A stretch of DNA of 31,956 bases, from assembly GCA_035525365.1 (NCBI GenBank), contig DATLEK010000009.1:1-31956 (forward strand), written 5' to 3'. The notes below the pieces were generated by a model, which searched no databases, had not been told where the DNA came from, and saw only the letters and a list, made by a program, of their open reading frames with translations. Positions 22,425-29,898 of this stretch are shown in pieces; within the stretch, counting starts at the first letter, position 1, and every line of letters starts with the position of its first letter. The DNA is from GCA-2861595 sp035525365 (GTDB lineage Bacteria; Actinomycetota; Acidimicrobiia; Acidimicrobiales; GCA-2861595). Position numbers and translations under genes: made by a program.

Positions 22425-23678
22425 GTGCGGGTGCTCTACGTGGTCCAGAGGTACGGCCTGGAGGTGGCCGGAGGTGCCGAGCTGCACTGCCGGCAGTTCG
22501 CCACCCACATGGCCCAGCGCGGCCACCGGGTGGAGGTGGTGACCACCTGTGCCCAGAGCTACGTCGACTGGGCCAACGCCTACCCGCCGGGATCGGCCGA
22601 GGTGGACGGCGTCGTGGTCCACCGCCTGCCCACGTCGAGGCCGCGGGACCCGGACAGCTTCGGCCCGCTCAACGACCGGGTGCCGTGGGGGCCGCGCCCC
22701 ATCGCCCTGCACGTGCAGCGGGCCTGGATGCACGCCCAGGGGCCAGTGGTGCCCGAGCTTGTTCCGTGGTTGTCGGAGCGGGCCGGCGCCGCCGCCCACG
22801 ATGCCGTGGTGTTCTTCACCTACCTGTACTGGACCACGTGGGCCGGGCTGCCGGCGGTGGCCGGGAAGGTCCCCACCGCCCTGCACCCGACGGCTCACGA
22901 CGAGCCGTCGCTGTCGCTCAGCCTGTTCGACGCCACCTTCCGGCTCCCCGACGGCTTGGCCTTCTCCACCGAGGAGGAGCGGGACCTGGTGCGCCGGCGC
23001 TTCCGGGTCGACCCGCCCTCGGCCGTCCTCGGCATCGGCTTCGACCCCGATCTCTCCGGAGATGCCGGCGCCTTCCGCCGCTCCCACGGCCTGGGCGACT
23101 CCCCGTACCTGGTGGTCGTGGGCAGGGTCGACGCGGCCAAGGGATCCGACGAGTTGTTCGACTTCTTCGCCGCTTACAAGCAACGCCACCCCGGCCCCCT
23201 CAAGCTCGTGGTGGTGGGTGAGCCGGTCCAGGCGCCGCCGGCCCACCCGGACGTCGTGGTGACCGGCTTCGTCGACGAGGCCACCAAGCGGGGCGCGGTG
23301 GAAGGGGCCACGCTGCTCGTCCAGCCGTCGTACTTCGAGAGCTTCTCCATGGTGCTGGCCGAAGGCTGGCTGCAGCGCCGGCCGGCGCTGGTGCAGGGGC
23401 ATTGCGAGACCCTCGCCGGCCATGCCCGCCGTAGCCGTGGCGCCATTGCCTACCGCGGCTACGCCGAGTTCGAGGCCGCCCTGGAGTTGGTCACCGCCGA
23501 CGAGGGACTGGCCCGCGCCCTGGGCGACGCGGGCCGGCGCTACATCTGTTCCAACTACAGATGGGAAGCTGTCCTCGACCGCTACGAGGAGTTGCTCGGG
23601 CGGATCACCGCTCCGGCTCGCGTCCGGCGTTCGGTTCCGGCGCCGGCTCGAGGTCCGGCTCGACCAGAAGGTTGGTGA
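22425..23678 (+). CDS. GT4-family glycosyltransferase, paralogue of 11019 gene
   Basis: This is a 417-residue GT-B protein. It starts VRVLYVVQRYGLEVAGGAEL and shares TTCAQSYVDWANAYPPGS, ALHPTAHDEPSL and FFAAYKQRHPGPL with the gene at 11019. Donor-domain landmarks are VVVGRVDAAKGSDELFDFF and SYFESFSMVLAEGW, which holds the E-x7-E motif. GTG 22425 has AGGAGG 8 nt upstream, the best ribosome-binding site in the region. The last 25 residues are Arg/Pro/Ala-rich and overlap a convergent gene by 74 bp, so they may be dispensable. Confidence 0.87.
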   Translation: MRVLYVVQRYGLEVAGGAELHCRQFATHMAQRGHRVEVVTTCAQSYVDWANAYPPGSAEVDGVVVHRLPTSRPRDPDSFGPLNDRVPWGPRPIALHVQRAWMHAQGPVVPELVPWLSERAGAAAHDAVVFFTYLYWTTWAGLPAVAGKVPTALHPTAHDEPSLSLSLFDATFRLPDGLAFSTEEERDLVRRRFRVDPPSAVLGIGFDPDLSGDAGAFRRSHGLGDSPYLVVVGRVDAAKGSDELFDFFAAYKQRHPGPLKLVVVGEPVQAPPAHPDVVVTGFVDEATKRGAVEGATLLVQPSYFESFSMVLAEGWLQRRPALVQGHCETLAGHARRSRGAIAYRGYAEFEAALELVTADEGLARALGDAGRRYICSNYRWEAVLDRYEELLGRITAPARVRRSVPAPARGPARPEGW

Positions 23679-24096
23679 TGGCCTCGTCGTTCAGGTGGGC
23701 GGCCAGGTTCTGCAGGGTGCAGTGATGCTGGCCGTGACGGCCACGCACCCGCCGGACCACGTCGGAGCGGATACCCGAGAGGTTGTGGGCCACGATGCGC
23801 CCCACCGAGTAGTGCGACTCCGACTCCTCGTCGCAGTTGAGCGGCGACACCTCGTCCACGTGGGCGGAGACGGCGTGGCCGTCGACCACGATGTGCAGGC
23901 TGTGCCTCGGGCACACCTCCCGGAACGAGGCCTTGCGGCGGTGGAAGATCGAGCCGAGATTGGTGTCGCGGCGGAAGCGCCCGCTGTTCTCGAGGGCCTC
24001 GACTAGCGCGTCGGGGTCAGGTGTGAGCAGTTGTGGGGCGACCAGTTGTGGGGTGACCTGTTGTCGTGGCGCGAAGCTGCGATTGTCGTTCTGCAT
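23605..24096 (-). CDS. hypothetical protein
   Basis: This is a 163-residue protein I do not recognise. ATG 24096 is chosen because GGAGG lies 8 nt upstream. The N-terminus is Gln-rich and built from a short duplicated DNA segment (24028-24059). The middle is rich in His, Arg and Asp, with RKASFREVCPRHSLHIVVDG and DEESESHYSVGRIVAHNLSG. There is one Cys in CPRHSLH and another in HHCTLQN. There is no signal peptide or membrane segment. The acidic/Pro C-terminus overlaps the end of the convergent glycosyltransferase. A CRP-type palindrome lies 78 bp upstream of the start. Confidence 0.65.
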   Translation of the reverse strand: MQNDNRSFAPRQQVTPQLVAPQLLTPDPDALVEALENSGRFRRDTNLGSIFHRRKASFREVCPRHSLHIVVDGHAVSAHVDEVSPLNCDEESESHYSVGRIVAHNLSGIRSDVVRRVRGRHGQHHCTLQNLAAHLNDEAITNLLVEPDLEPAPEPNAGREPER

Positions 24097-24173
24097 GGGG
24101 CGAACCTCCGGTCCATGGGAAGTAGGGAGGAAGGAGCGGCGCATAGCGCCTGCCCAGTGACCCCCCGGCTACT

Positions 24174-24189
24174 CGTGAAATATATCACA
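24174..24189. promoter_or_regulatory. CRP/GlxR-type operator
   Basis: CGTGA-AATATA-TCACA differs by one base from the CRP/GlxR consensus TGTGA-N6-TCACA. It lies in the gap between the minus-strand hypothetical gene and the decayed repeat gene, in one of the few AT-rich spots of the window. It suggests cAMP-linked control of the hypothetical gene. Confidence 0.6.
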
Positions 24190-24236
24190 ATGTCCGGAGC
24201 ACCTGGGCGACCATTGGCCCGTGGTTCAATCGCGGC

Positions 24237-24566
24237 GTGCCACTTCCCCCCACCCGCGCCCGCCGTGCCCTGGTCCTGCCGGCGTTGTTCGCCGTCTTCC
24301 GGGGCAGCACCGGCGACATCCGCCTCAACTCCCCCGTGGCGGGCCTGGCCCCGGCGCCGGGCGTTGCCGGCTACTGGATGGTGGCCGCCGACGGCGGCAT
24401 CTTCGCCTTCGGCGGCGCTGCCTTCCTTCGGCTCGGCCGCCGACCGGGCGCTGGCCACACCGGTGGTCGCTATGACCCGAACGGCCAAGGGCGACGGCTT
24501 GGATCGTCACCGCCGACGGCACGGTGATCGAGAAGGGAGCCGCCGGCCAGTTCGGCCCAGGTTCCA
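24237..24566 (+). pseudogene. decayed GYW-repeat protein
   Basis: The remnant carries about one and a half GYW units split over three frames. The first frame, from GTG 24237, reads VFRGSTGDIRLNSPVAGLAP and GYWMVAADGGIFAFGGAAF. An extra C in the run near 24424-24428 shifts the frame. The next frame reads FGSAADRALATPVVAMTR up to about 24496. A second shift brings in AWIVTADGTVIEKGAAGQFG. The end of this homology near 24566 is approximate. Only a very short N-terminus precedes the repeats and no signal peptide is left. It appears to be a relic of a fourth repeat-bearing gene. Confidence 0.75.
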
Positions 24567-24581
24567 GCGCCGATGGCCGTC

Positions 24582-25628
24582 TCACGAGCGGCCGGCGTGC
24601 ACGGGGTCGCCCACCGCCTCTCCCTCGGGGACACGGTGCCAGATCGTGCGCTGCGGGAACGGGATCTCGATGCCCTCCTGGTCGAACGCCGTCTTCAGCT
24701 GGGCCCGGAGCTCCCGGGCCACGGCGAACTGCTCGTTGGGGCGGGTCTTGACCACCAGGCGGATGGCGATCCCGTCGGCGCCCAGATCCTCCACCCCCCA
24801 GACCGACGGCTCCTCCAGGATCCGCCCGAGGAAGGCCCGGTCCAGCCACAAGGCGTCGGCCGTGCGCTTGATGACAGCGGTAGCGTGGTCGATGTCGGTC
24901 TCGTAGGAGACGGCCACGTCGAGCAGGGCCCGGGACCACTGCTGGGACTTGTTGCCCACTCGTTCGATCTGGCCGTTGGGGAGGTGCCACAGCGTCCCGT
25001 CGACGCTTCGCAGCCGGGTGGTGCGCAGGCTGATCGCCTCCACCACACCCGTCGCCTCGCCGGCGTCGATGGTGTCGCCCACGCCGTACTGGTCCTCGAC
25101 CAGCATGAAGATGCCGGACACGAAGTCACGGACCAGGTTCTGGGCGCCGAAACCGACGGCGATGCCCACGATCCCGGCGCCGGCCACGAGGGGGCCGAGG
25201 TTGACGTCGAGCTCGGAGAGGATCATGACCACGGCCACGGTCCAGATGGCCGCAGAGCCGATGCTGCGCAGCAGTGACGCGATGGTCTCGGCCCTCATGC
25301 GCTTGCGGGCGGCGGTGATCCTCTTGTCGTCCGGGGGGCCGCTCGGCTCGCTGTCCTCCACCGTCATCACCGTTCCCGGTGCGGAGTGGACCCGGCTCAT
25401 CAGGCGCCCGATGGCCCGCCGCAGCACCCGGTGGGCCACGTAGGCGATGACGAGGATCAGGATCATGCGAACGGGACGGACCACGAAGATGTCAGAGGTG
25501 CGGGCCAGGAACTGGTTGCCGGTGGACTCGAGGATTCCGACGCACACCGCGCCCGCTTCCTCTTTGGGCCCACAGACCTCCTGGATGTCGGCCGCGTGGG
25601 CGAGGTTTGCCATCAGAGCCACGGACAT
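24582..25628 (-). CDS. small-conductance mechanosensitive channel, MscS family
   Basis: This is a 348-residue membrane protein. It has three hydrophobic segments: around residues 51-65, around 110-125, and the pore helix GAGIVGIAVGFGAQNLVRDFVSG. FMLVEDQYGVGDTIDAGEATGVVE follows, the start of the MscS beta domain, then LWHLPNGQIERVGNKSQ. The channel opens under membrane tension and releases solutes during osmotic downshock. ATG 25628 is chosen because GGAAGGGAG lies just upstream; a longer reading from 25679 adds 17 residues. A short extracytoplasmic N-terminus carries two Cys. It is divergent from the ANTAR gene. Confidence 0.92.
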   Translation of the reverse strand: MSVALMANLAHAADIQEVCGPKEEAGAVCVGILESTGNQFLARTSDIFVVRPVRMILILVIAYVAHRVLRRAIGRLMSRVHSAPGTVMTVEDSEPSGPPDDKRITAARKRMRAETIASLLRSIGSAAIWTVAVVMILSELDVNLGPLVAGAGIVGIAVGFGAQNLVRDFVSGIFMLVEDQYGVGDTIDAGEATGVVEAISLRTTRLRSVDGTLWHLPNGQIERVGNKSQQWSRALLDVAVSYETDIDHATAVIKRTADALWLDRAFLGRILEEPSVWGVEDLGADGIAIRLVVKTRPNEQFAVARELRAQLKTAFDQEGIEIPFPQRTIWHRVPEGEAVGDPVHAGRS

Positions 25629-25791
25629 GTGTCTCCCTTCCGTGATTGTCGGAGAAGCGCGACGGAGCCGGCCAGCCACTCCTGCGCACAGGACGCCACG
25701 GCACCGCCAGCCTCGTCTCTACCCGATCGTCCTCGCTTTTGCCCCTCCGGTCGAGGCGTCACGGCGATCTGCTGGAACCTCCATCCCGGAG

Positions 25792-25797
25792 TAGCGT
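25792..25797 (+). promoter_or_regulatory. leaderless-type -10 box of the GAF-ANTAR gene
   Basis: TAGCGT, seven bases (CGGGGGT), then ATG 25805. The G-run could alternatively serve as a weak ribosome-binding site. Confidence 0.4.
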
Positions 25798-25804
25798 CGG
25801 GGGT

Positions 25805-26503
25805 ATGGCTGGTGATGTGCATGACACCACCGTGGGGGAGACCTTCGCCGAGGTGGCCCGCCTGCTCCTCGCCGAGCAGGGCCTAGACGCGACCCTCAAC
25901 AGAGTGGGTCAACTGGCCGTGCAAACCCTCGACGGGTGCGATCACGCCGGTATCTCCCTGATCGAGGGCCGCAAGGTGACCACCGTCGGCTCCAGCGACG
26001 AGGTCCCCGCACTGGTGGACGCCATCCAGTACGAGGTCGACGATGGCCCGTGCCTCGATGCCATCCGCCTCCACCAGGTGTTCCTGGTGAGCCACCTGGA
26101 CCAGGAGCGGCGCTGGCCGGAGTTCTCCCGGCGGGCAGCCGAGGAGACCGGGGTGCACAGCATGCTGGCGCTCCGTCTCTTCGTGGAGGAGGACACCATG
26201 GGCGCGCTCAACCTCTATTCGAAGACCCCCGAGGCATTCGACGAGGAGGCGCAGGTCATGGCCACGATCTTCGCCGCCCACGCCGCCGTGGCTCTCCGTG
26301 CCGCCCTTCGGGAGGAGCAGTTCCACGAGGCCCTGGCCTCGCGTGACGTGATCGGGCAGGCCAAGGGCATGTTGATGGCCCGCGAGGGCATCACCGCGGA
26401 AGAGGCGTTCGAGATGCTGCGCAGGGGTTCGCAGCGCCTGAACATCAAGCTCCGGGAGGTGGCCGAGCGGGTGGCGATGGCGCCGGCCCAGCGCCCGGTC
26501 TGA
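25805..26503 (+). CDS. GAF-ANTAR domain antiterminator
   Basis: This is a 232-residue cytoplasmic regulator. The GAF domain (about 15-160) has GCDHAGISLIEGRKVTTVGSS and DDGPCLDAIRLHQV, then ALRLFVEEDTMGALNLYS. The ANTAR domain (about 172-225) shows ALASRDVIGQAKGMLMAREG and AFEMLRRGSQRLNIKLREVA. ANTAR domains bind paired hairpins in nascent RNA and prevent termination; the GAF part senses a ligand or redox state. Such proteins are numerous in actinobacteria. Its target RNA is not apparent. The end overlaps the convergent MFS gene by 59 bp. Confidence 0.92.
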   Translation: MAGDVHDTTVGETFAEVARLLLAEQGLDATLNRVGQLAVQTLDGCDHAGISLIEGRKVTTVGSSDEVPALVDAIQYEVDDGPCLDAIRLHQVFLVSHLDQERRWPEFSRRAAEETGVHSMLALRLFVEEDTMGALNLYSKTPEAFDEEAQVMATIFAAHAAVALRAALREEQFHEALASRDVIGQAKGMLMAREGITAEEAFEMLRRGSQRLNIKLREVAERVAMAPAQRPV

Positions 26504-28070
26504 GGCTGGTCAGCGGGTCTGAGGCCGCGTCCTCGGCCCTCCGGCTGAAGGCGACGGCCACCACGCCGGCGGCCACCAGGGCCAGAGCCGAGGCCACCGC
26601 ACTGGTGGTGTTGAAGGCCTCGGTGAAGGCGCTGCCGGCCCGGGAGGCCAGCTCGGCACCACCTGGCAGGCGGCCGGCGATGGTGGCCGCGGCACCGATG
26701 GACTCGTGGGCGGCCTCGGCCACCGGCGAAGGGAGCTGTAGCCCGTCGAGATCGACAGCCGAGCGGTACACGGCGCTGGCGACGCTGCCGAGCACGGCGA
26801 TGCCGAGGGCGCCGCCCACCTCCCGGGTGGTGTCGTTCACCGCCGACCCCACTCCCGCCTTGGCGGGGGGAACCGCGCTCATGATGTTGCCGGTGGCGGT
26901 GGCGGCGGTGAGGCTCAGGCCGGCGCCGAGCAGGACCAGGGAGATGGCCAGGACCAGATAGGAGGTGCCGGGCCCGACGACGGCGAGGATGGCGAAGCCG
27001 GCGGAGATGAGCACGAAGCCGACAGTCATCATCGGGCCCGAACCCAACCGCTCGGCGAGGACGGCGCTGCGGGGGGCGATGGCCACCAGGGCCAGGGCGA
27101 GGGGAAGGGTGGCCAGGCCGGCGCTCAGCGGCGAGTACCCGCGGACGAACTGCAGGTACATGGTGAAGAGGAAGAAGAGCCCGAACATCACGAAGAAGGC
27201 GATGGTGACAACGCCGCTGCCCACGCTCATACGGCGGTCCCGGAACAGCCCGAGCGGCAGCATCGGATGGGCGGTGTCGCGTTCCCAGGCCAGGAAGGCG
27301 GCCAGGCCGGCGGCGGCGAGGAGGAAGGAGGTGATCACCACCTCGTCGCTCCAGCCCCGCTCGGGGCCTTCGATGATGGCGAAGACGAGAGCGCCCAGCC
27401 CGATCAGCGAGAGGAGCGATCCGAGGGGGTCCAGCGGTGTGATCTCCGGGTCGCGGGAGGTGGGGGAGAAGACCCACACGGCGATGATGACTCCGAGCAC
27501 CACCGGCACGTTGACGAGCAGCGCCGATCCCCACCAGTAGCGCTCGAGCAGGGCGCCGGAGACGATCGGTCCGATGGCGCCGCCGGCGCCGGCGAAGCCG
27601 GCCCACACGGCGATGGCCTTGCGCCGCTCCTGGGGCGGGAAGATGGTGGTCAGCAGCGACAAGGTGGCGGGCATGACGAAGGCGGCGCCGATGCCGGTGA
27701 TCACACGCCCCAGGATGACCTGCCCGGAGCTGGTCCCGATACCCGAGACGGCGGAACCGCCGGCGAAGATCATCAGCCCCAGGAGAAGCGCCTTCTTGCG
27801 CCCGAAGCGGTCGCCGAGGGCGCCGGCGGGGAGCAGGAGCGCGGCGAAGACGATGGCGTAGGAGTCCACGATCCACTGCAGGGCGCTGGCACTGGCGCTC
27901 AACTCCCGCTGGATGCTTGGGATGGCCACGTTCAGCCCGGACACCGACATGACCACCATCACCAGCGACAGGCACATGATCCCGAGCAGGAACCAGCGCC
28001 GGCCGTAGATGACCGGGTCCTCGTGCAGCAGGCGTTCGGTGGGGGGCGCCGACAAGGAAGGCAAAGCCAC
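26445..28070 (-). CDS. MFS drug exporter, DHA2 (EmrB/QacA) type
   Basis: This is a 541-residue membrane protein with about 14 hydrophobic segments, the DHA2 size. Motif A is visible in GALGDRFGRKKALLLG. The first helix carries SVSGLNVAIPSIQRELSAS, and motif C-like glycines occur in GRVITGIGAAFVMPA. It should export hydrophobic or cationic compounds using the proton gradient. GTG 28070 gives the usual short cytoplasmic N-terminus before the first helix (ERLLHEDPVIYGRRW); GTG 28088 is possible. There is no ribosome-binding site. A palindrome at 28120-28142 near the probable promoter suggests repressor control. No regulator gene is adjacent. Confidence 0.9.
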   Translation of the reverse strand: MALPSLSAPPTERLLHEDPVIYGRRWFLLGIMCLSLVMVVMSVSGLNVAIPSIQRELSASASALQWIVDSYAIVFAALLLPAGALGDRFGRKKALLLGLMIFAGGSAVSGIGTSSGQVILGRVITGIGAAFVMPATLSLLTTIFPPQERRKAIAVWAGFAGAGGAIGPIVSGALLERYWWGSALLVNVPVVLGVIIAVWVFSPTSRDPEITPLDPLGSLLSLIGLGALVFAIIEGPERGWSDEVVITSFLLAAAGLAAFLAWERDTAHPMLPLGLFRDRRMSVGSGVVTIAFFVMFGLFFLFTMYLQFVRGYSPLSAGLATLPLALALVAIAPRSAVLAERLGSGPMMTVGFVLISAGFAILAVVGPGTSYLVLAISLVLLGAGLSLTAATATGNIMSAVPPAKAGVGSAVNDTTREVGGALGIAVLGSVASAVYRSAVDLDGLQLPSPVAEAAHESIGAAATIAGRLPGGAELASRAGSAFTEAFNTTSAVASALALVAAGVVAVAFSRRAEDAASDPLTSLRPGAGPAPSPPARPPPGA

Positions 28071-28119
28071 GGTGTGTAGAACTACCACCGAGTCGGACCG
28101 GGGACGCAACGGCCTGATT

Positions 28120-28142
28120 ACATCAGTGTGATTCACTGGTGT
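28120..28142. promoter_or_regulatory. palindromic operator in the MFS/methyltransferase gap
   Basis: Nine-base arms with eight matches (ACATCAGTG and CACTGGTGT) around TGATT. On the minus strand it abuts a TGTAAT -10-like box (28117-28122) for the exporter. On the plus strand it touches a TAGCGT box (28142-28147) for the methyltransferase. A TetR- or MarR-type repressor site fits. Confidence 0.55.
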
Positions 28143-28184
28143 AGCGTGCGAGAGTCCGCCGTACTCTGAGGCACGAGGAGCGGG

Positions 28185-29705
28185 ATGACCCAAAGGCTGA
28201 ACGGGACCTCCACCTCGAACTTCGGAGTAGGCCGGAGGGAGAGCCACGATGCCTCGGACTTCTACTCACGGTTCACCAGGCCGGAACAGAGTGAGGACGA
28301 TTTCGTCCCCGGGCCGGTACAGCTGGCCACTCCCTGGATCCACGGCGACATCCGGCACCGGGACGACCTGGCCGATGGTTCTGTCGCTTTGGTGGTCACC
28401 TCCCCGCCCTACTTCGTGGGCAAGGAGTACGAGCAGGCCCTGGGAGAGGAAGGGGTGCCGGCGACCTACATCGAGTACCTGGATCTTCTGCGCAGCGTGT
28501 TCGGGACGTGCAAGGCCAAGCTGGAGCCCGGTGGCCGGATCGCCGTCAACGTGGCCAACCTCGGACGGCGCCCCTACCGGAGCCTGGCCGCCGACGTCAT
28601 CCGGATCCTCCAGGACGATCTCAAGCTCCTGCTCCGGGGCGAGGTCATCTGGAAGAAGGCCGATGGTGCTTCGGGTAACTGCGCCTGGGGATCGTTCCGG
28701 AGCGCGGCCAACCCTGTGCTCCGGGACACGACCGAACGGGTCGTCATCGCCAGCAAGGGCCGGTTCGACCGGGCCCGGTCGACAGCCCAGCGCCAGGCCG
28801 AGGGACTGCCCCACCAGAGCTGGATCAGCAACGACGAGTTTCTCGAGGCCACGCTCGACGTGTGGGACATCCCCTCGGAGAGCGCCAGGAGGGTCCAGCA
28901 TCCTGCGCCCTTTCCGGTGGAGCTTCCCGAGCGCCTGATCAACCTCTACACGTTCAGGGGCGACCTGGTAGTCGACCCGTTCATGGGATCCGGGTCCACG
29001 CTGGTCGCCGCCGCCCGAACCGGCCGCTGCTACGCCGGCTACGACCTCGACGAGCGTTACGTGGCCATTGCCCGCCAGCGTGTGGAGGAGGTGGCCAGCG
29101 GGCGCCGACTGATGCCGATCAGTACTCCCGCTCCCGCTGGTCCGCCGGCGCCGGCGCCAGGAGCCGGTGTGGTCGAAGACGTCTTCACCGACGACACACC
29201 GGAGAGCTATCTGGCTCAGGCGACCCACGAAGGCAGGGCCGCACAAGCCATCGCCGAGCGTGTGGTCGAGGATGCCGGCTTCCACATCGTCAAGAAGAAG
29301 TACAAGGTGCCGAGGACCGGCGTGGCCGTGAGCCTGGTGGCCGAGGACAACGACGGCCGCACGTGGTACTTCGACGTCACCGGGGCCTTCACCTCGACCC
29401 GGGGCGGCCTGTTGCGCTCGGACACCATGTGGAAATGTCTCGGCCGGGCCCACGTCCTTCAGAGCAGCTTCACAGGCAAGGGCGCAAAGGACAAGGTGCC
29501 CCTTGTCCTCCTGACGTCGCATCTGCCCAGGGCGAAGAGTGAAGGCCACGCCTCTCTTCATGCCGCCGGCCCCTCCGCCTTCTTCGACGCCATCGAGATG
29601 CTCTCGGGCGAGGGTCAACAGCGGCTCGCCCTCTACGCCAAGGGCGGACATGGTGATCGCCCTCTGCCCGGCTTGTGGGCCACTAGCCCTGAAACAAGCG
29701 CATAG
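28185..29705 (+). CDS. beta-class DNA methyltransferase with extra C-terminal domain
   Basis: This is a 506-residue protein. The catalytic motif TSPPYF (72-77) precedes the SAM-binding motif DPFMGSGST (264-272), the beta-class order. TSPPY fits N4-cytosine or N6-adenine methylation. VWDIPSESARRVQHPAPFPVELPERLI-type residues precede motif I. A Pro/Ala linker (311-330) leads to a separate domain (about 331-490), with a WYFDVTGAFTSTRGGLLRSD core and a PLVLLTSHLP strand. This recalls the fold of restriction-type nucleases, but the usual E-x-K is D-x-T here, so cleavage is doubtful. No endonuclease gene adjoins it. ATG 28185 has GAGGAG upstream. It appears to be a solitary epigenetic methyltransferase. 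Confidence 0.85.
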   Translation: MTQRLNGTSTSNFGVGRRESHDASDFYSRFTRPEQSEDDFVPGPVQLATPWIHGDIRHRDDLADGSVALVVTSPPYFVGKEYEQALGEEGVPATYIEYLDLLRSVFGTCKAKLEPGGRIAVNVANLGRRPYRSLAADVIRILQDDLKLLLRGEVIWKKADGASGNCAWGSFRSAANPVLRDTTERVVIASKGRFDRARSTAQRQAEGLPHQSWISNDEFLEATLDVWDIPSESARRVQHPAPFPVELPERLINLYTFRGDLVVDPFMGSGSTLVAAARTGRCYAGYDLDERYVAIARQRVEEVASGRRLMPISTPAPAGPPAPAPGAGVVEDVFTDDTPESYLAQATHEGRAAQAIAERVVEDAGFHIVKKKYKVPRTGVAVSLVAEDNDGRTWYFDVTGAFTSTRGGLLRSDTMWKCLGRAHVLQSSFTGKGAKDKVPLVLLTSHLPRAKSEGHASLHAAGPSAFFDAIEMLSGEGQQRLALYAKGGHGDRPLPGLWATSPETSA

Positions 29706-29898
29706 CGGCTGACGGTTGGTGCCGGGCGGCCGAGATGGGTTGCTCCCGTGCTTGGTCGGTCTGCCGGACGAGCTGGCCGCCGCTCTGGCGTCGAAACATC
29801 GTCAAACGGGCGCGACTGGGGTCGGGCGGGCCGTAATGCGGCGTCGTTGATCAGCGCCGGTATCGGCGCTGAACGTGGACAGCGGCGCGGTGACGGCG
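29706..29898. other. gap downstream of the methyltransferase and IS transposase
   Basis: This gap between convergent genes should hold the left IS end. Only a weak partial match to the window's far right end was seen (GCGGCGTCGT near 29840 against GCGGCATCGT on the minus strand near 31930), too short to call the terminal repeats. No terminator or gene is evident. Confidence 0.4.
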
